Part shown: piece by piece, positions 8,497 to 17,521 of the stretch
Numbering within the stretch: the stretch's first letter is position 1
How the letters are laid out: each line of letters begins with the position of its first letter
Origin: Deltaproteobacteria bacterium
GTDB taxonomy: Bacteria; UBA10199; JACPAL01; JAHFST01
NCBI GenBank assembly: GCA_023265625.1
Contig: JAHFST010000013.1
Location: 24,845 to 88,844 of the forward strand
Direction of reading: 5' to 3'
DNA: 64,000 nucleotides
The notes under the pieces: model-generated
Database searches by the model: none
What the model was told of the DNA's origin: nothing
What the model saw: the letters and a program-made list of their open reading frames with translations, nothing else
Program-made: the position numbers and the translations under genes

Positions 8497-10035
8497 TTAT
8501 TGGATTCTCAAAATGGTTGCGGTGATGCTCGGTTTGACCGTCCCAGCCCCGTGCCCTCCGGACAATTGCTGATTGAGCGCGGTGTTCCCGGTGAGTTGAA
8601 AGCTCAGGTTATCGCCCGCGTTCACAGCGACGATGAAACTCTGAGTGACCGGCGTGTTGATGGCGGTGCCGGCGAATGACGCTTGGCTCCCCGGGATTTC
8701 AGCGCCGTTCAGAGCGGTTCTTAAAGACAGGATATCCAAGCCGCCATTGGCCAACGCCCGATAGTCAATGCGATAAAGCCCGGTCTGGTTGCAAGTAAAG
8801 GGGGCGGTCCCTGCCGTGTGTTGCCAACCGTTCAGATAGGCATTGGTGTTGAAGGTGATGTCCTGGAAGACGTTCGCCAGGGCCACACTTTGCGTCGTGG
8901 TATCGTAGGCAAAGGCATAGTTGGCACTACTCGGCGCCGGTTCACCGGCCTCGCCTTTGTCCCCTTTGATGCCTTGCAGTCCCTGAATCCCCGTTTCTCC
9001 GATAGCACCTTGTGATCCCGTTGCACCCACCAACCCTTGCAGACCTTGAGGTCCGGTTTCTCCTTGAAGACCCGTCGCACCCGTCAGGCCTTGCACTCCC
9101 GCATCTCCTTTTGGACCCTGTGTGCCAGTCAACCCTTGCAGTCCTTGGGGACCTATATCTCCTTTGGCGCCGGTGGAGCCTGAAGGACCAACGGGGCCGA
9201 TTTGTCCCTGAATCCCTGTTTCTCCAACAAGACCTTGTGAACCAGTGGTACCGGTAAGACCGGTAGGGCCCTGAGTTCCGGCAGGTCCTACTTCCCCACG
9301 TGAACCTTGTAGTCCTTGCACGCCCACATCCCCCTTGTCTCCTTTCGAGCCTTGCAGACCGCTTGTCCCTTGTGGGCCCGCTGGTCCCGTAATCCCACCA
9401 TTCCCTTGATCCCCCTTGGGACCCTGCGGACCTTGGGGGCCGGCCAATCCTGAAGAAGGTCCGACAGCTCCTGGTGCTCCTTGAAGTCCCGTTTCTCCTT
9501 TTAAGCCTTGTGCCCCAGCTGGTCCCGCCGGTCCCGGGGTTCCCGCCAAACCTGCCGTCGGGCCGACCCAGTTGCCGTTTTTGTCGATGACCTCGCCAAA
9601 CCCGTTGATCAAGACCCTGTCCTGCGAGGCGTTTTCGGCGAGTGATTGGGCGGTGATGGCGACATCCGCCTGGTGGGCCCACGGCACGCTGGACAACATG
9701 AGACGGGGACTCATCTCATTGTCCCCGGCGACTTGGATGCCCAAGTAGAGACTGTCATGATCGAATAAATCATTTGGGAAGACGGTCGCCTCTCCCAATT
9801 CGGCGGTGTAAACCCCTTCTGAAAAAGTGACCGTGTCGTTTTCCTCCCAAAGAGGCTCGCCACCGGCCGCCAATTCATAGAGACGAAAGGTGACGGGCAG
9901 GGTTCCGTCGATGGGGTCTCCCTGCTGATCGATGACAAAACCTTGATGATACAGGGCCTCACGCCCACCGGCTTGCACGAGGCCGGGCAGGAGCGCGAGC
10001 AGGAATAACAGCAGGGCTGCTTGGTATTTTTTCAT
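8497..10035 (-). CDS. Secreted collagen-like (Gly-X-Y) protein with C-terminal jelly-roll-like domain
   Basis: 512 residues from the ATG at 10035, which has GGGGG upstream; the open frame extends further but loses the signal peptide. Residues 1-22 are a signal peptide. Residues 25-125 form a beta-rich prefix domain ([35 protein letters not shown]). About 205 residues (roughly 163-370) are uninterrupted Gly-X-Y triplets, rich in GPQG, GLQG and GETG, except for one small interruption (GPSSG). The last 140 residues look like the C1q/BclA-type trimeric domain ([32 protein letters not shown]). Such proteins form surface trimers and filaments. Cotranscription with MscS, DUF481 and Dps is unusual. 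Confidence 0.88.
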   Translation of the reverse strand: MKKYQAALLLFLLALLPGLVQAGGREALYHQGFVIDQQGDPIDGTLPVTFRLYELAAGGEPLWEENDTVTFSEGVYTAELGEATVFPNDLFDHDSLYLGIQVAGDNEMSPRLMLSSVPWAHQADVAITAQSLAENASQDRVLINGFGEVIDKNGNWVGPTAGLAGTPGPAGPAGAQGLKGETGLQGAPGAVGPSSGLAGPQGPQGPKGDQGNGGITGPAGPQGTSGLQGSKGDKGDVGVQGLQGSRGEVGPAGTQGPTGLTGTTGSQGLVGETGIQGQIGPVGPSGSTGAKGDIGPQGLQGLTGTQGPKGDAGVQGLTGATGLQGETGPQGLQGLVGATGSQGAIGETGIQGLQGIKGDKGEAGEPAPSSANYAFAYDTTTQSVALANVFQDITFNTNAYLNGWQHTAGTAPFTCNQTGLYRIDYRALANGGLDILSLRTALNGAEIPGSQASFAGTAINTPVTQSFIVAVNAGDNLSFQLTGNTALNQQLSGGHGAGTVKPSITATILRIQ

Positions 10036-10045
10036 GAATCCCCCT

Positions 10046-10378
10046 TTATTTTTTGATGGATAAGTCGGAGCTGATCCCTTGATAAGCATTGCCGGCATGT
10101 TTGTATCCGGCCATAAATCGGACATGGCCGTGCGCCTGATATTTGTTCGACCGATAACTTTGATTCCCGCTATCGACCGATGCAAATCCCCCGGTGACGA
10201 GTTGCAACGTGGTTCCGGTATCTGTCGAAGTGAGTGGATTAATCGGATGTGGATTGCTGATCGGGATCAGGATCGGTTCGCTCCCCCCATTCTGGATGGA
10301 TGAGTTTGAGCTGTCGCAGGAACAACCAAAACAACCGGTCAACAAGGCCAGGGGGAGAATTATTTTTAAGTAGTTCAT
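10046..10378 (-). CDS. Small lipoprotein, first gene of the collagen/MscS/Dps operon
   Basis: 110 residues. The N-terminal hydrophobic segment ends in a lipobox-like LLTGCFGC, with further Cys at 19 and 21 (SCDSS), so lipidation at Cys16 is likely. The rest is Ser/Asn/Pro-rich and without a recognised domain. Ten bases separate it from the collagen-like gene. Upstream lies a very AT-rich 260-bp gap (10379-10639) that should hold its promoter. Confidence 0.65.
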   Translation of the reverse strand: MNYLKIILPLALLTGCFGCSCDSSNSSIQNGGSEPILIPISNPHPINPLTSTDTGTTLQLVTGGFASVDSGNQSYRSNKYQAHGHVRFMAGYKHAGNAYQGISSDLSIKK

Positions 10379-10639
10379 AAATTAAGTACGTTGCAACCAG
10401 CGGGCCATGTTTATAAGTACTTAATATTATTAAATTTTATTAATTTTTCTTGAAGACGGAGCAACTTATTGTCTATTTAATGTTCTACAAAGAAACGAAA
10501 ATAATAATAAAATTTAAATATTTAATTTTATTAATAATTTTATAAGTTTTTTATTAATTTGTTCTATTATGTTCTAAGTTGCTTTTGGCCGACATTCCAC
10601 TTCTGTCCCCTGGCTTGGAATGATAGACTGAGTCTTCCT

Positions 10640-10984
10640 ATGGAATTACCAAAACACCTCAGGGCCGAGCTAGATACCCTCTTGCGAGATTACGCCCGTG
10701 ATCTTCCGCAAGAGGTGGATGGATTGGAAGGGCTCTGGGATCGTTTTCGGCAGGGGGATCAGGAGGCCCTAAAAAATCTCCATCGCAGGCTTCATACGTT
10801 AGCGGGGTCGAGCGCCTCGTTCGGATTTGGCAACGTGAGTGATCTGGCCCGGTCGCTGGAGACGCTCGTTGCCGAACTGGAGAATTCGTGGCAGCAGATC
10901 ACGGCGGGATTGGCCGAGTTAAAAGTGGCCGCCCGGCAACCGAAGAGGAAGGAGCGACCAGAAACTCGGTCGATTGCCTTTTGA
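10640..10984 (+). CDS. HPt (histidine phosphotransfer) domain protein
   Basis: 114 residues from the ATG at 10640. The helical bundle carries LHRRLHTLAGSSASFG, the HPt phosphorylation site with His52 followed by the conserved Gly-Ser. HPt proteins relay phosphoryl groups between receiver domains. The next gene encodes a receiver-GGDEF protein and starts within this stop codon, and a hybrid kinase ending in a receiver lies beyond it, so the three probably form one phosphorelay. The gap upstream (10379-10639) is extremely AT-rich. Confidence 0.82.
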   Translation: MELPKHLRAELDTLLRDYARDLPQEVDGLEGLWDRFRQGDQEALKNLHRRLHTLAGSSASFGFGNVSDLARSLETLVAELENSWQQITAGLAELKVAARQPKRKERPETRSIAF

Positions 10985-11889
10985 TAAAACCGCTCCTCTT
11001 TGTCTTGGATGACGACCCCGCCTTGTGTCGTTTGATTCAGATCCTGCTCAAGGCCCATCACTTTGAAACAGTGATCTTTCACGATCCGAAGGAGCTGCTC
11101 AAGAAGTTACACAAAGGCGGGGTGGAGCCGGCGGCCATCATCTCCGATATCAACATGCCGGGGATGGATGGCCTCTCCCTGCGCGAGGCGCTGCTGCGGG
11201 AAGAACGGTTTCGCAGGCTCCCGTTTCTTTTTTTGACCTCGCGTCGTGCCGTTCGAGACAAGGTACAAGGTTTGGAGACAGGTGCCGATGCCTATCTCAC
11301 CAAACCGATTGTCCCGGAGGAATTGATCGCGACCCTGAAAAATATCCTGAAACGTGCCGGAGATCACCGGGCCCTGTTAGAGATCGACCCGCTCACTCAA
11401 AGTTACAACCGGTCTTATCTGGAACGGCGCCTGCCGGCCTTGCTGGCCGCCAACCGTCATAAATCCTCCATCAGTTGTGCGATGATTGACATCGATCATT
11501 TCAAAAAAATCAACGACCGCTACGGCCACCCGACCGGAGATCTGATCCTACGCGGCGTGACGGAAATCATCCGTCAGCACATCCGTGCGGCAGACATCCT
11601 GATCCGCTATGGTGGGGAAGAGTTTTTGTTGGTTTTGATCGGCCAGGGAGCAACGGCCGCCTTTACCGCTGTTGACCGCATCCGCAAGATCATCGCTGCC
11701 AAAATTTTTGTCGACGCGACCGGCCAAGGCCAGTTGCGGGCGACGATCAGTTCCGGATTGAGCCGCATCACACCCAACCGCACCTTGGCGCAGGCCATTC
11801 AAGAGGCCGATCGAAGGCTCTACGACGCCAAGGCGCAGGGTCGAAATCAGACGGTCAAGGCCCTTTCCTGCGCGCGCGTCCACAGCTGA
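10981..11889 (+). CDS. Response regulator with GGDEF domain (diguanylate cyclase)
   Basis: The receiver domain begins LLFVLDDDPALC, has the phospho-acceptor Asp in IISDINMPGMDG and the Lys in YLTKPI. The GGDEF domain follows (DIDHFKKINDRYGHPTGD, RYGGEEF). An RAAD sequence five residues before GGEEF is an intact inhibitory I-site. Predicted product is c-di-GMP, made when the receiver is phosphorylated. I place the start at a TTG (10981) overlapping the HPt stop as TTGA; an upstream in-frame ATG at 10888 would add 31 residues read through the HPt gene. The 3' end overlaps the hybrid kinase gene tail to tail by 43 bases. Confidence 0.88.
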   Translation: MIKPLLFVLDDDPALCRLIQILLKAHHFETVIFHDPKELLKKLHKGGVEPAAIISDINMPGMDGLSLREALLREERFRRLPFLFLTSRRAVRDKVQGLETGADAYLTKPIVPEELIATLKNILKRAGDHRALLEIDPLTQSYNRSYLERRLPALLAANRHKSSISCAMIDIDHFKKINDRYGHPTGDLILRGVTEIIRQHIRAADILIRYGGEEFLLVLIGQGATAAFTAVDRIRKIIAAKIFVDATGQGQLRATISSGLSRITPNRTLAQAIQEADRRLYDAKAQGRNQTVKALSCARVHS

Positions 11890-14486
11890 TGCAAGTGGGC
11901 CCCCAGGGTCATCGGATCGAACGGTTTGACGATGACGCCGATCGCCCCCAGTTTTTTGTACTCGGCCACCTCGTGCGGTTGCGCCTTGGCCGTCATGAAC
12001 ACGACGGGAAGCGCGGCTGTCTCGGGGATTTGCCGCAAGGCCCGCAAGGTGCCCGGCCCGTCCAACTCCGGCATCATCACATCCAATAGAATCAGGTCGG
12101 GCGCAAATCCCGGGCCTTGTTCGATGGCCTCTTGTCCGGAGGCGCACATCAGCGTCTCAAATCCCGCCGATTGGAGGGCCAGCGCCGCGACGGCGAGGAT
12201 CTTGTCATCATCTTCCACACAGAGCACCTTTCGGAGCGGTGTCGAGGGAGATGCGGCCTGTGGTTCAACCGTTATCGTTTTTTGGAAAATCTCCCCTGGC
12301 GCACCGACCACCGGTAACTCAAAATAGAAGGTGGTCCCTTGCGTCCCGGAACTTTGGTAGTCAATTTTTCCTCCCAACTGCTCGACAATCGCCTTGCTGA
12401 TGCTCAAACCGAGGCCGCTGCCGCTGCGCGCCCTTGAGTCGGAGGGGTTGGCCTGGGTGAATTTTTGAAAAATGCGCGAGCGGAATTCCTGTGGGATACC
12501 GGGACCCTGGTCCGAGACCGAGACTCGGGCGATGCCCGCCTGGGCACCCAAGGAGAGTGTCACACCGCGGCCAGGAGGGGAAAATTTCACGGCGTTGGCG
12601 ATCAGATTGGTTAGGACCTGGGCCAGCCGGTCCGGGTCGGCGCGCACGAAGACCGGGCCTGAGGTTTGGTTGGAAAAATCGATGCCGGTCCCGAATTTTT
12701 GGGCGTAGGGGGTGTTGGCCTGAAGCACCTGTGCGATCAGAGGGATTAGGGACAAGGATTGGAGGTCGAACTCCATCTTTCCCGATTCCATTTTTTCAAT
12801 GTCCAGCATGTCGCTCACCAACCTGCCGAGACGCGCGCAACTCTCAAGCGCAATGTCGATCAGCGATTTTGCCTGCTCCGGCATCACCCCGGTCACGCCT
12901 CCGGCCATCAGGCCCAGCGAACCTTGAATGGAGGTCAGCGGTGTGCGCAATTCGTGGCTCACGATCGAAATAAAATCATTTTTCAACCGTTCGATTTTTT
13001 TGCGCTCGGCAATCTCCACGGACAGTTGACCCTTTTCTTCCAGCAGTCGATTGACGAAGTAGACGACAGTCAGAGTCATTAAGGTGAATAGGAGAAAGAC
13101 GATCCAAGGAACTGCGCCCTGCGCGGTATAAATGTAGTCATTCCCCGCCAGGCAGGTGATCCGGTATTTTCTCCCGAACGATTCGAAAGTTTCTTCCATC
13201 CGGAAGGGGTGCTCGGACAACCCGGGTTCGGATGTCCCGTCTCCGTAAAGAGGGATGCCTGATGCCGTGACATCCTCGAGCCGCACTCGGATATCCTGAA
13301 CCGAGAGGATGGAAAGGGTTGCGTCCATAAATCTTTGCCAATGAATCACCCCGCTCAGGAAACCTTGCAGCTGACCCTCTTTGACCACGGGAAGGAAGAG
13401 CAAGGTTCCCCGGTTGTCGGGGTTGGCAATCCGAGACAAGGGCAAGGGAGGTGTCGCCTGGAGTGTGCCGGTCTGGTGGGCCTCATCCATCGCCCCCTTG
13501 CTGAGGGGGTCTGATCCGTAGTCAAAACCGAGCGCCATTTGGTTTGCGGCGACCGGGAAGGTGTAAAGGACAGGGTAGTTGGAGAGCTGCGGTATCCATT
13601 CGATGGCCTGCATGAATTCATTCTTCGTCATCACATACGAGGCGAACTGCTCAAATTCTTCGCGGCTGACGAATTGCGACCCCACGTAAAAACCTTCAAA
13701 GGTGTTCATCAGGTCGGAGACCAACAAGAACTGGCGCTTGACGGTTTGAATACGGTCTCGGGCGTCGGAATCAAATTGTTTCCTGAGCAAGGTCCCCTCG
13801 CTTTGATTCAAAAAATCGAGCAGGGTGAAGGACAGCAAGGCTCCGATAACGAGGATGAGAATTTCGGCGGGGGCCGAACGGCGCTCACCCCACGAGAGTA
13901 GGTAGAATCCCACGCTGAGGACCAGGAAACAAACCGCCGTATGAACGGCCATATGGGTGAGTTTCCACCAGCCGTAGGCGGAGGGAACGTTGGCCACGTA
14001 GCCAATCAGCGCGGCGATTGAGAGGAGGGTCAAGAGGTTGACCGAGAGGTGGTTGACAATTTTTCCCCTCTTCTCAAAAACGGCGGTGATGAGGGCGGTT
14101 CCCACAAACAGGAAACTGGCCGCCGTATTGGGGGCGGGACGTCCGGGGTGCGAGGTCTTGACAGCGGTGAATGGTATGATGAATAGTTGGTCAATGCCGA
14201 GATCGATGTTGAGGAGATATTGCGAGAGGATCGCGACCCCTCCCAACATGACGATCAGACCCGTCACGAGGGTTAGGTTTTTTTTGCGCCACGTAAGGCC
14301 CAAAAAACCGGCGGCCGCCAGCAACAAACCCAGGGCCGTGTTGAATTGCATCGGTGCCGCCCCGGGAATGATTTGGACGATCCGGGGGCTTCGAATCCAC
14401 CAGCCGACCAAAGTGGTCAGGGCCAGTAACAAGACCCCCCACCCGATTCCTGCAGCGATTCGCAATCGCCTTGAATCGGTTAGCAC
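11847..14486 (-). CDS. Membrane hybrid sensor histidine kinase (CHASE sensor, HisKA, HATPase, REC)
   Basis: 879 residues. The first ~220 hold about seven membrane helices in a MASE-like array. A periplasmic CHASE-type domain follows (about 230-450; FVSREEFEQFASYVMTKNEF, IEWIPQL), closed by another helix. The kinase core has FISIVSHELRTPLTSIQGSL (phospho-His), then NLIANAVKFSPPG and GLGLSISKAIVEQLGG (N and G boxes). The C-terminal receiver reads CVEDDDKIL ... DLILLDVMMPELDG. Its stop lies inside the diguanylate cyclase gene and its start overlaps the end of the NtrC-type gene by seven bases, so it is second in a two-gene minus-strand operon. Confidence 0.9.
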   Translation of the reverse strand: MLTDSRRLRIAAGIGWGVLLLALTTLVGWWIRSPRIVQIIPGAAPMQFNTALGLLLAAAGFLGLTWRKKNLTLVTGLIVMLGGVAILSQYLLNIDLGIDQLFIIPFTAVKTSHPGRPAPNTAASFLFVGTALITAVFEKRGKIVNHLSVNLLTLLSIAALIGYVANVPSAYGWWKLTHMAVHTAVCFLVLSVGFYLLSWGERRSAPAEILILVIGALLSFTLLDFLNQSEGTLLRKQFDSDARDRIQTVKRQFLLVSDLMNTFEGFYVGSQFVSREEFEQFASYVMTKNEFMQAIEWIPQLSNYPVLYTFPVAANQMALGFDYGSDPLSKGAMDEAHQTGTLQATPPLPLSRIANPDNRGTLLFLPVVKEGQLQGFLSGVIHWQRFMDATLSILSVQDIRVRLEDVTASGIPLYGDGTSEPGLSEHPFRMEETFESFGRKYRITCLAGNDYIYTAQGAVPWIVFLLFTLMTLTVVYFVNRLLEEKGQLSVEIAERKKIERLKNDFISIVSHELRTPLTSIQGSLGLMAGGVTGVMPEQAKSLIDIALESCARLGRLVSDMLDIEKMESGKMEFDLQSLSLIPLIAQVLQANTPYAQKFGTGIDFSNQTSGPVFVRADPDRLAQVLTNLIANAVKFSPPGRGVTLSLGAQAGIARVSVSDQGPGIPQEFRSRIFQKFTQANPSDSRARSGSGLGLSISKAIVEQLGGKIDYQSSGTQGTTFYFELPVVGAPGEIFQKTITVEPQAASPSTPLRKVLCVEDDDKILAVAALALQSAGFETLMCASGQEAIEQGPGFAPDLILLDVMMPELDGPGTLRALRQIPETAALPVVFMTAKAQPHEVAEYKKLGAIGVIVKPFDPMTLGAHLHQLWTRAQERALTV

Positions 14487-15829
14487 TTGGCTTTCTTCCG
14501 GCGTTTCAATTGAACCTTGTGCTGTTTGAGTCGGCGATAAATCGTGCCGCGGCTGACCTGCAGGAGGGCCGATGCCTTGGTGATGCTGCCTCCCGACTGC
14601 TCCAGGATTCTGAGTAGTTCCCGATACTCCATTTCTTTGAGCGAGACTGCCGGCTCGCTGGCTGGGGCCGGAGAGAGTGTGGGACGGATTCCGTCCGGGA
14701 GGGAAAGATCGGATCGTCGTAGCTCCGGTTCCTGCCCCAGGATTACCGCCCGCTCAATGATGTTTTGCATCTCCCGAATGTTGCCGGGCCAGGGGTAAGC
14801 CACTAAGGCTCGCAACAGGTCGGGGGAGAGTTTGGCAAAACGCTTGTTTGATTTCCGGCTGTAATATCGCAAAAAATGGTCGATCAGGAGGGGGATGTCT
14901 TCATGACGCTCGCGCAACGGCGGGATGGTCAGCGGGAGGACGTTGAGGCGGTAGAAGAGGTCTTCGCGAAATTGATTTTCCCGTATCGCCCGTTCCAAGT
15001 CCCGGTTGGTGGCGGCAATAATCCTGACATCGACCCGGATAGTTTTGAGCCCGCCGACCCGTTCAAATTCGCGCCCCTGGACCGCCCGTAACAACTTGGC
15101 CTGCATCTCAAAGGAAAGGTCGCCGATCTCGTCGAGGAACAGGGTTCCCCCATCTGCCAGTTCAAACTTGCCGGCCTTGTCGCGGATCGCGCCGGTAAAG
15201 GCCCCCTTTTCGTGGCCGAATAGCTCGCTCTCCAGCAGATTTTCCGGGATTGCCGGACAGTTGATGGTCACGAACGGTTTGTTCCTGCGAGGACTATGGG
15301 CATGGATCACCTCGGCCACCAGGTTCTTTCCCGTTCCGCTTTCTCCGCGGATCAGGATTGATGCATCCGAATGGGCCACCTTGCTGATCTCTCGGATCAA
15401 CTGGCGGATTGGCGGGCTGGTTCCGACGATAGTGCCATGATTTAACTCCCGTTCGGTTGTTTTGACCCGGCTCATTTCCAACAGCGGGAGTATTTTTCCC
15501 CAAACGGTTTCCGGATTGATTGGTTTGCGAAGGTAATCAGAAGCCCCGGACCGAATCGCCGTCACCACATGGGCGGTATCTTCACTGCCGCTCACCATCA
15601 TGATAGGGACCTCGCGCAATGCCTTGAAGTCCCGGATCCTTTCCACTCCCAGGCCATCCGGCAGGTGGACGTCTAACAATATCAGGTCGATCTCCCGGGA
15701 ACGGAGCGTCGCCAATCCCGCTTGTAGCGACTCGGCCAACACCACTTCCGCCCCTTGGGCGCGAAGGTGGATCCCGATCAGGCTCGCAAAATGGGGATCA
15801 TCATCGACGATCAAGATCTGGTATCCCAT
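14480..15829 (-). CDS. NtrC-family sigma-54-dependent response regulator
   Basis: About 449 residues from the ATG at 15829 (MGYQILIVDDDPHF); a GTG at 15850 is possible and neither has a good ribosome site. Domains: receiver (Asp in DLILLDVHLPDG), AAA+ with Walker A GESGTGKN, the sigma-54-contacting GAFTGA loop (GHEKGAFTGAI), Walker B GGTLFLDEIGD, R-fingers (REDLFYRLNVL), and a C-terminal Fis-type helix-turn-helix (GSITKASALLQVSRGTIYRR). It activates sigma-54 RNA polymerase. The cognate kinase is probably the hybrid kinase downstream. Three sigma-54-type promoters are visible elsewhere in this window. Confidence 0.93.
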   Translation of the reverse strand: MGYQILIVDDDPHFASLIGIHLRAQGAEVVLAESLQAGLATLRSREIDLILLDVHLPDGLGVERIRDFKALREVPIMMVSGSEDTAHVVTAIRSGASDYLRKPINPETVWGKILPLLEMSRVKTTERELNHGTIVGTSPPIRQLIREISKVAHSDASILIRGESGTGKNLVAEVIHAHSPRRNKPFVTINCPAIPENLLESELFGHEKGAFTGAIRDKAGKFELADGGTLFLDEIGDLSFEMQAKLLRAVQGREFERVGGLKTIRVDVRIIAATNRDLERAIRENQFREDLFYRLNVLPLTIPPLRERHEDIPLLIDHFLRYYSRKSNKRFAKLSPDLLRALVAYPWPGNIREMQNIIERAVILGQEPELRRSDLSLPDGIRPTLSPAPASEPAVSLKEMEYRELLRILEQSGGSITKASALLQVSRGTIYRRLKQHKVQLKRRKKAKC

Positions 15830-15870
15830 GGGGTGTTTTTGGATTACCACAGAAACGGGAAAACCAGGCG

Positions 15871-15911
15871 ATAAAAAACGAAAGGCCCTCCCATCTCGCG
15901 ATGGGAGGGCC
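15871..15911 (-). terminator. Rho-independent terminator of the cold shock gene
   Basis: GGCCCTCCCAT (15884-15894) pairs with ATGGGAGGGCC (15901-15911) across a six-base loop. On the minus strand the stem is followed by TTTCGTTTTTTATC. It separates csp from the upstream end of the NtrC-type gene. Confidence 0.85.
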
Positions 15912-15934
15912 CGGGTAAGTCTTCGGAATCTTAG

Positions 15935-16144
15935 TTAGATTGCGGTGACTTCGGTCGCATTCTCGCCCTTCGGCCCCATGCCGACATTGAACTCGACCTG
16001 CTGACCTTCGGCCAGCGATTTGAATCCTTCACCTTGAATGCTGGAGTGATGGACAAAAAGATCTTTGCCACCGCCCTCTGGGGTGATGAATCCGAAACCC
16101 TTGGCGTCATTGAACCATTTTACGGTTCCTTTTTGTTTGGACAT
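15935..16144 (-). CDS. Cold shock domain protein (CspA family)
   Basis: 69 residues, the standard length. Both RNA-binding motifs are present: KGFGFITPE (RNP1) and DLFVHHSSI (RNP2). These proteins bind single-stranded RNA and act as RNA chaperones. AAGGAGG lies six bases before the ATG. A 251-bp leader without a gene precedes it and may act as the usual long csp 5' UTR. Confidence 0.95.
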   Translation of the reverse strand: MSKQKGTVKWFNDAKGFGFITPEGGGKDLFVHHSSIQGEGFKSLAEGQQVEFNVGMGPKGENATEVTAI

Positions 16145-16395
16145 ACTGTCCTCCTTGTTGTCTGCGGTAGTACACTTGGAAACGATTGGATCTTAAGGTA
16201 GGATTACCGAAATCTTCGAATTCCTTACTACAACGCTAATTAGGCTCTCACCCTACAGGGTTTCGTAAGAATAGCAAGGGAGATTTTTGGAGCCTTAATT
16301 TGTCGCTTGCCTATTTAACCGGCCAATCCTAAGCAGTGCTATTCCCTATTGGGATTCATCGATATTTTTAACGAAGTTAAACATAAGGATAGCTC
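16145..16395. other. Intergenic region between csp and the 16.4-kb gene
   Basis: 251 bp shared by two divergent genes. It contains a short repeat also found near 56.5 kb (16297-16342) and a CCCTACAGGG palindrome near 16251. I see no confident -35/-10 pair. For csp it would form a long untranslated leader, as in many cold shock genes. Confidence 0.5.
16297..16342. repeat. Dispersed short repeat, copy near the 16.4-kb gene
   Basis: TTTGTCGCTTGCCTATTT, then CCGGCCAATCCTAAGCAGTG, closely matches 56523-56567 (TTTGTCCCTTGCCTATTT, CCCGCCAATTCTAAACAAGTG), about 80 % by eye. Both copies sit just upstream of a start codon on the plus strand. Confidence 0.5.
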
Positions 16396-16857
16396 ATGAA
16401 ATCAGTCACAGAATTTCCCAGTTTCATCTTGGTAAAGGGTAACGAGGCCAAAGTGGCGCTGGTTGCGGAAGGCAAGACACCGGAAGAAGTGCAAGAGAGC
16501 TTAGGGGTTACGTTTAAGTATGAAGGCGATAAACTTAAATACTTTATCAATGCCCTCGATGTGTCGGCTAAAAATGCCAACGGCCTGGCGCGTGTGATGA
16601 TCATGCGCTTGAATGAAGGGGAGGCCGCTCCGGCTCAAGCCCTGGCCATTGAAGAGCTTTATTATATCCCTGAATTCCGCATCGTGGCCAGCCCTCAGGC
16701 GGCGCACAAACAAGACAAAAAAGGCGGTCGTGGTCGGGGACGTCAAGAACGCGGTCCCAAAGAATCCCCCTGGGGACTGTCACCGGAACAAAAATTAGCC
16801 AAACGAACCGCCGAAAAAACCGCCGCGGCTCGAAAGTCTCAGGCCAAAGCTCTATAA
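16396..16857 (+). CDS. Unknown 153-aa protein with basic, glycine-rich tail
   Basis: Residues 1-100 look like a small alpha/beta domain. Residues 105-153 are a disordered basic tail (KKGGRGRGRQERG, KRTAEKTAAARKS) that could bind nucleic acid. I do not recognise the family. It begins with a clear ATG after an AT-rich stretch, has normal codon use, and stands alone between csp and an XRE-type gene. Confidence 0.6.
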   Translation: MKSVTEFPSFILVKGNEAKVALVAEGKTPEEVQESLGVTFKYEGDKLKYFINALDVSAKNANGLARVMIMRLNEGEAAPAQALAIEELYYIPEFRIVASPQAAHKQDKKGGRGRGRQERGPKESPWGLSPEQKLAKRTAEKTAAARKSQAKAL

Positions 16858-16940
16858 ATCATATTCCTTAAAATATCCCAAATACGCAACCTGAGAACCC
16901 CCTCCTGACGAAATTAAGTCATCTGAAGTGAGGTGTTGAT

Positions 16941-16966
16941 AAATGATACCTTATAAGGTATCATTT
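16941..16966. promoter_or_regulatory. Perfect 26-bp palindrome upstream of the XRE-type gene
   Basis: The half-site AAATGATACCTTA is followed by its exact reverse complement. It lies one base before an AGGAG ribosome site. A perfect palindrome at this position, next to a helix-turn-helix gene, is a strong candidate for the operator bound by that protein. Confidence 0.7.
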
Positions 16967-16978
16967 AGGAGAATTTAC

Positions 16979-17002
16979 ATGGGTCGGATCAGGCGAGCAT
17001 GA
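16979..17002 (+). CDS. Possible seven-codon leader peptide ahead of the XRE-type gene
   Basis: The only well-spaced ribosome site (AGGAG at 16967-16971) serves an ATG at 16979 that encodes MGRIRRA and stops with a TGA overlapping the ATG at 16999 (ATGA). It is in a different frame from the downstream gene. Either a translationally coupled leader or a sign of a frameshifted N-terminus. Confidence 0.4.
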   Translation: MGRIRRA

Positions 17003-17463
17003 GACATAAGAAATTTAAGAAGGTGCAGTTTGATAATAAAAAAAAGGTTTTCCACTTGGAGTACACGTCTGGGCTCAAAATAGAGTGTCCTTACTCGGCG
17101 TTAGGCATCCAGGGAAAGGTCACCCAAGCGGCGCCTGATAACGAAGTAGGTGGGCACTCTTTTTATTTTGTACTAAACAACGGCAAAAAAGACTTCGTCC
17201 CGTTTGATCAACCGCTCCATATTGTGCAACACCCCGAATATGTCAGACGGCACACCCTTTACGAAGTGACGAAGCAATTGAATCAATTTATTGAGCGGGA
17301 AAAAGTTTCCAAACGGGAATTAGCCAGGCGTTTGGGTACATCCTTGTCCCAACTGGCGCGTCTCTTAGACACCACGAATTACAAAAAAGAACTCTCACGC
17401 CTCATTGAGCTCGCGGCGATGTTGAATTATGAATTTAAGTGGACATTTAAGAAAGCAGCGTAG
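16999..17463 (+). CDS. Probable XRE-type helix-turn-helix regulator/antitoxin
   Basis: 154 residues. The N-terminal half is beta-rich (KVFHLEYTSGLKIECPYSAL) and not assigned. The C-terminal half contains VSKRELARRLGTSLSQLARL, a helix-turn-helix like that of HicB/HigA-type antitoxins. No toxin partner is adjacent: the next gene is on the other strand. The perfect palindrome and leader peptide upstream suggest autoregulation. Confidence 0.6.
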   Translation: MRHKKFKKVQFDNKKKVFHLEYTSGLKIECPYSALGIQGKVTQAAPDNEVGGHSFYFVLNNGKKDFVPFDQPLHIVQHPEYVRRHTLYEVTKQLNQFIEREKVSKRELARRLGTSLSQLARLLDTTNYKKELSRLIELAAMLNYEFKWTFKKAA

Positions 17464-17478
17464 GTTTGAGGGAAGTTT

Positions 17479-17501
17479 GGGGACGTTCTCCACTATTTCC
17501 C
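17479..17501. repeat. GGGGACGTT-type dispersed repeat fragment
   Basis: GGGGACGTTCTCCACTATTT followed by CCC lies between two convergent genes. The core GGGGACGTTGTCCACT-like motif recurs at 26418-26474 and 53445-53476. Confidence 0.5.
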
Positions 17502-17521
17502 TATTTCCATTTCTCCGATAG

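Noticed and set aside
8930..9550. Dense short repeats considered as a CRISPR array
   Set aside because: They are Gly-X-Y codons of the collagen-like gene, period 9 with no unique spacers.
10888..10980. N-terminal extension of the diguanylate cyclase from the ATG at 10888
   Set aside because: It would translate HPt coding sequence in another frame; receiver homology starts after 10981.
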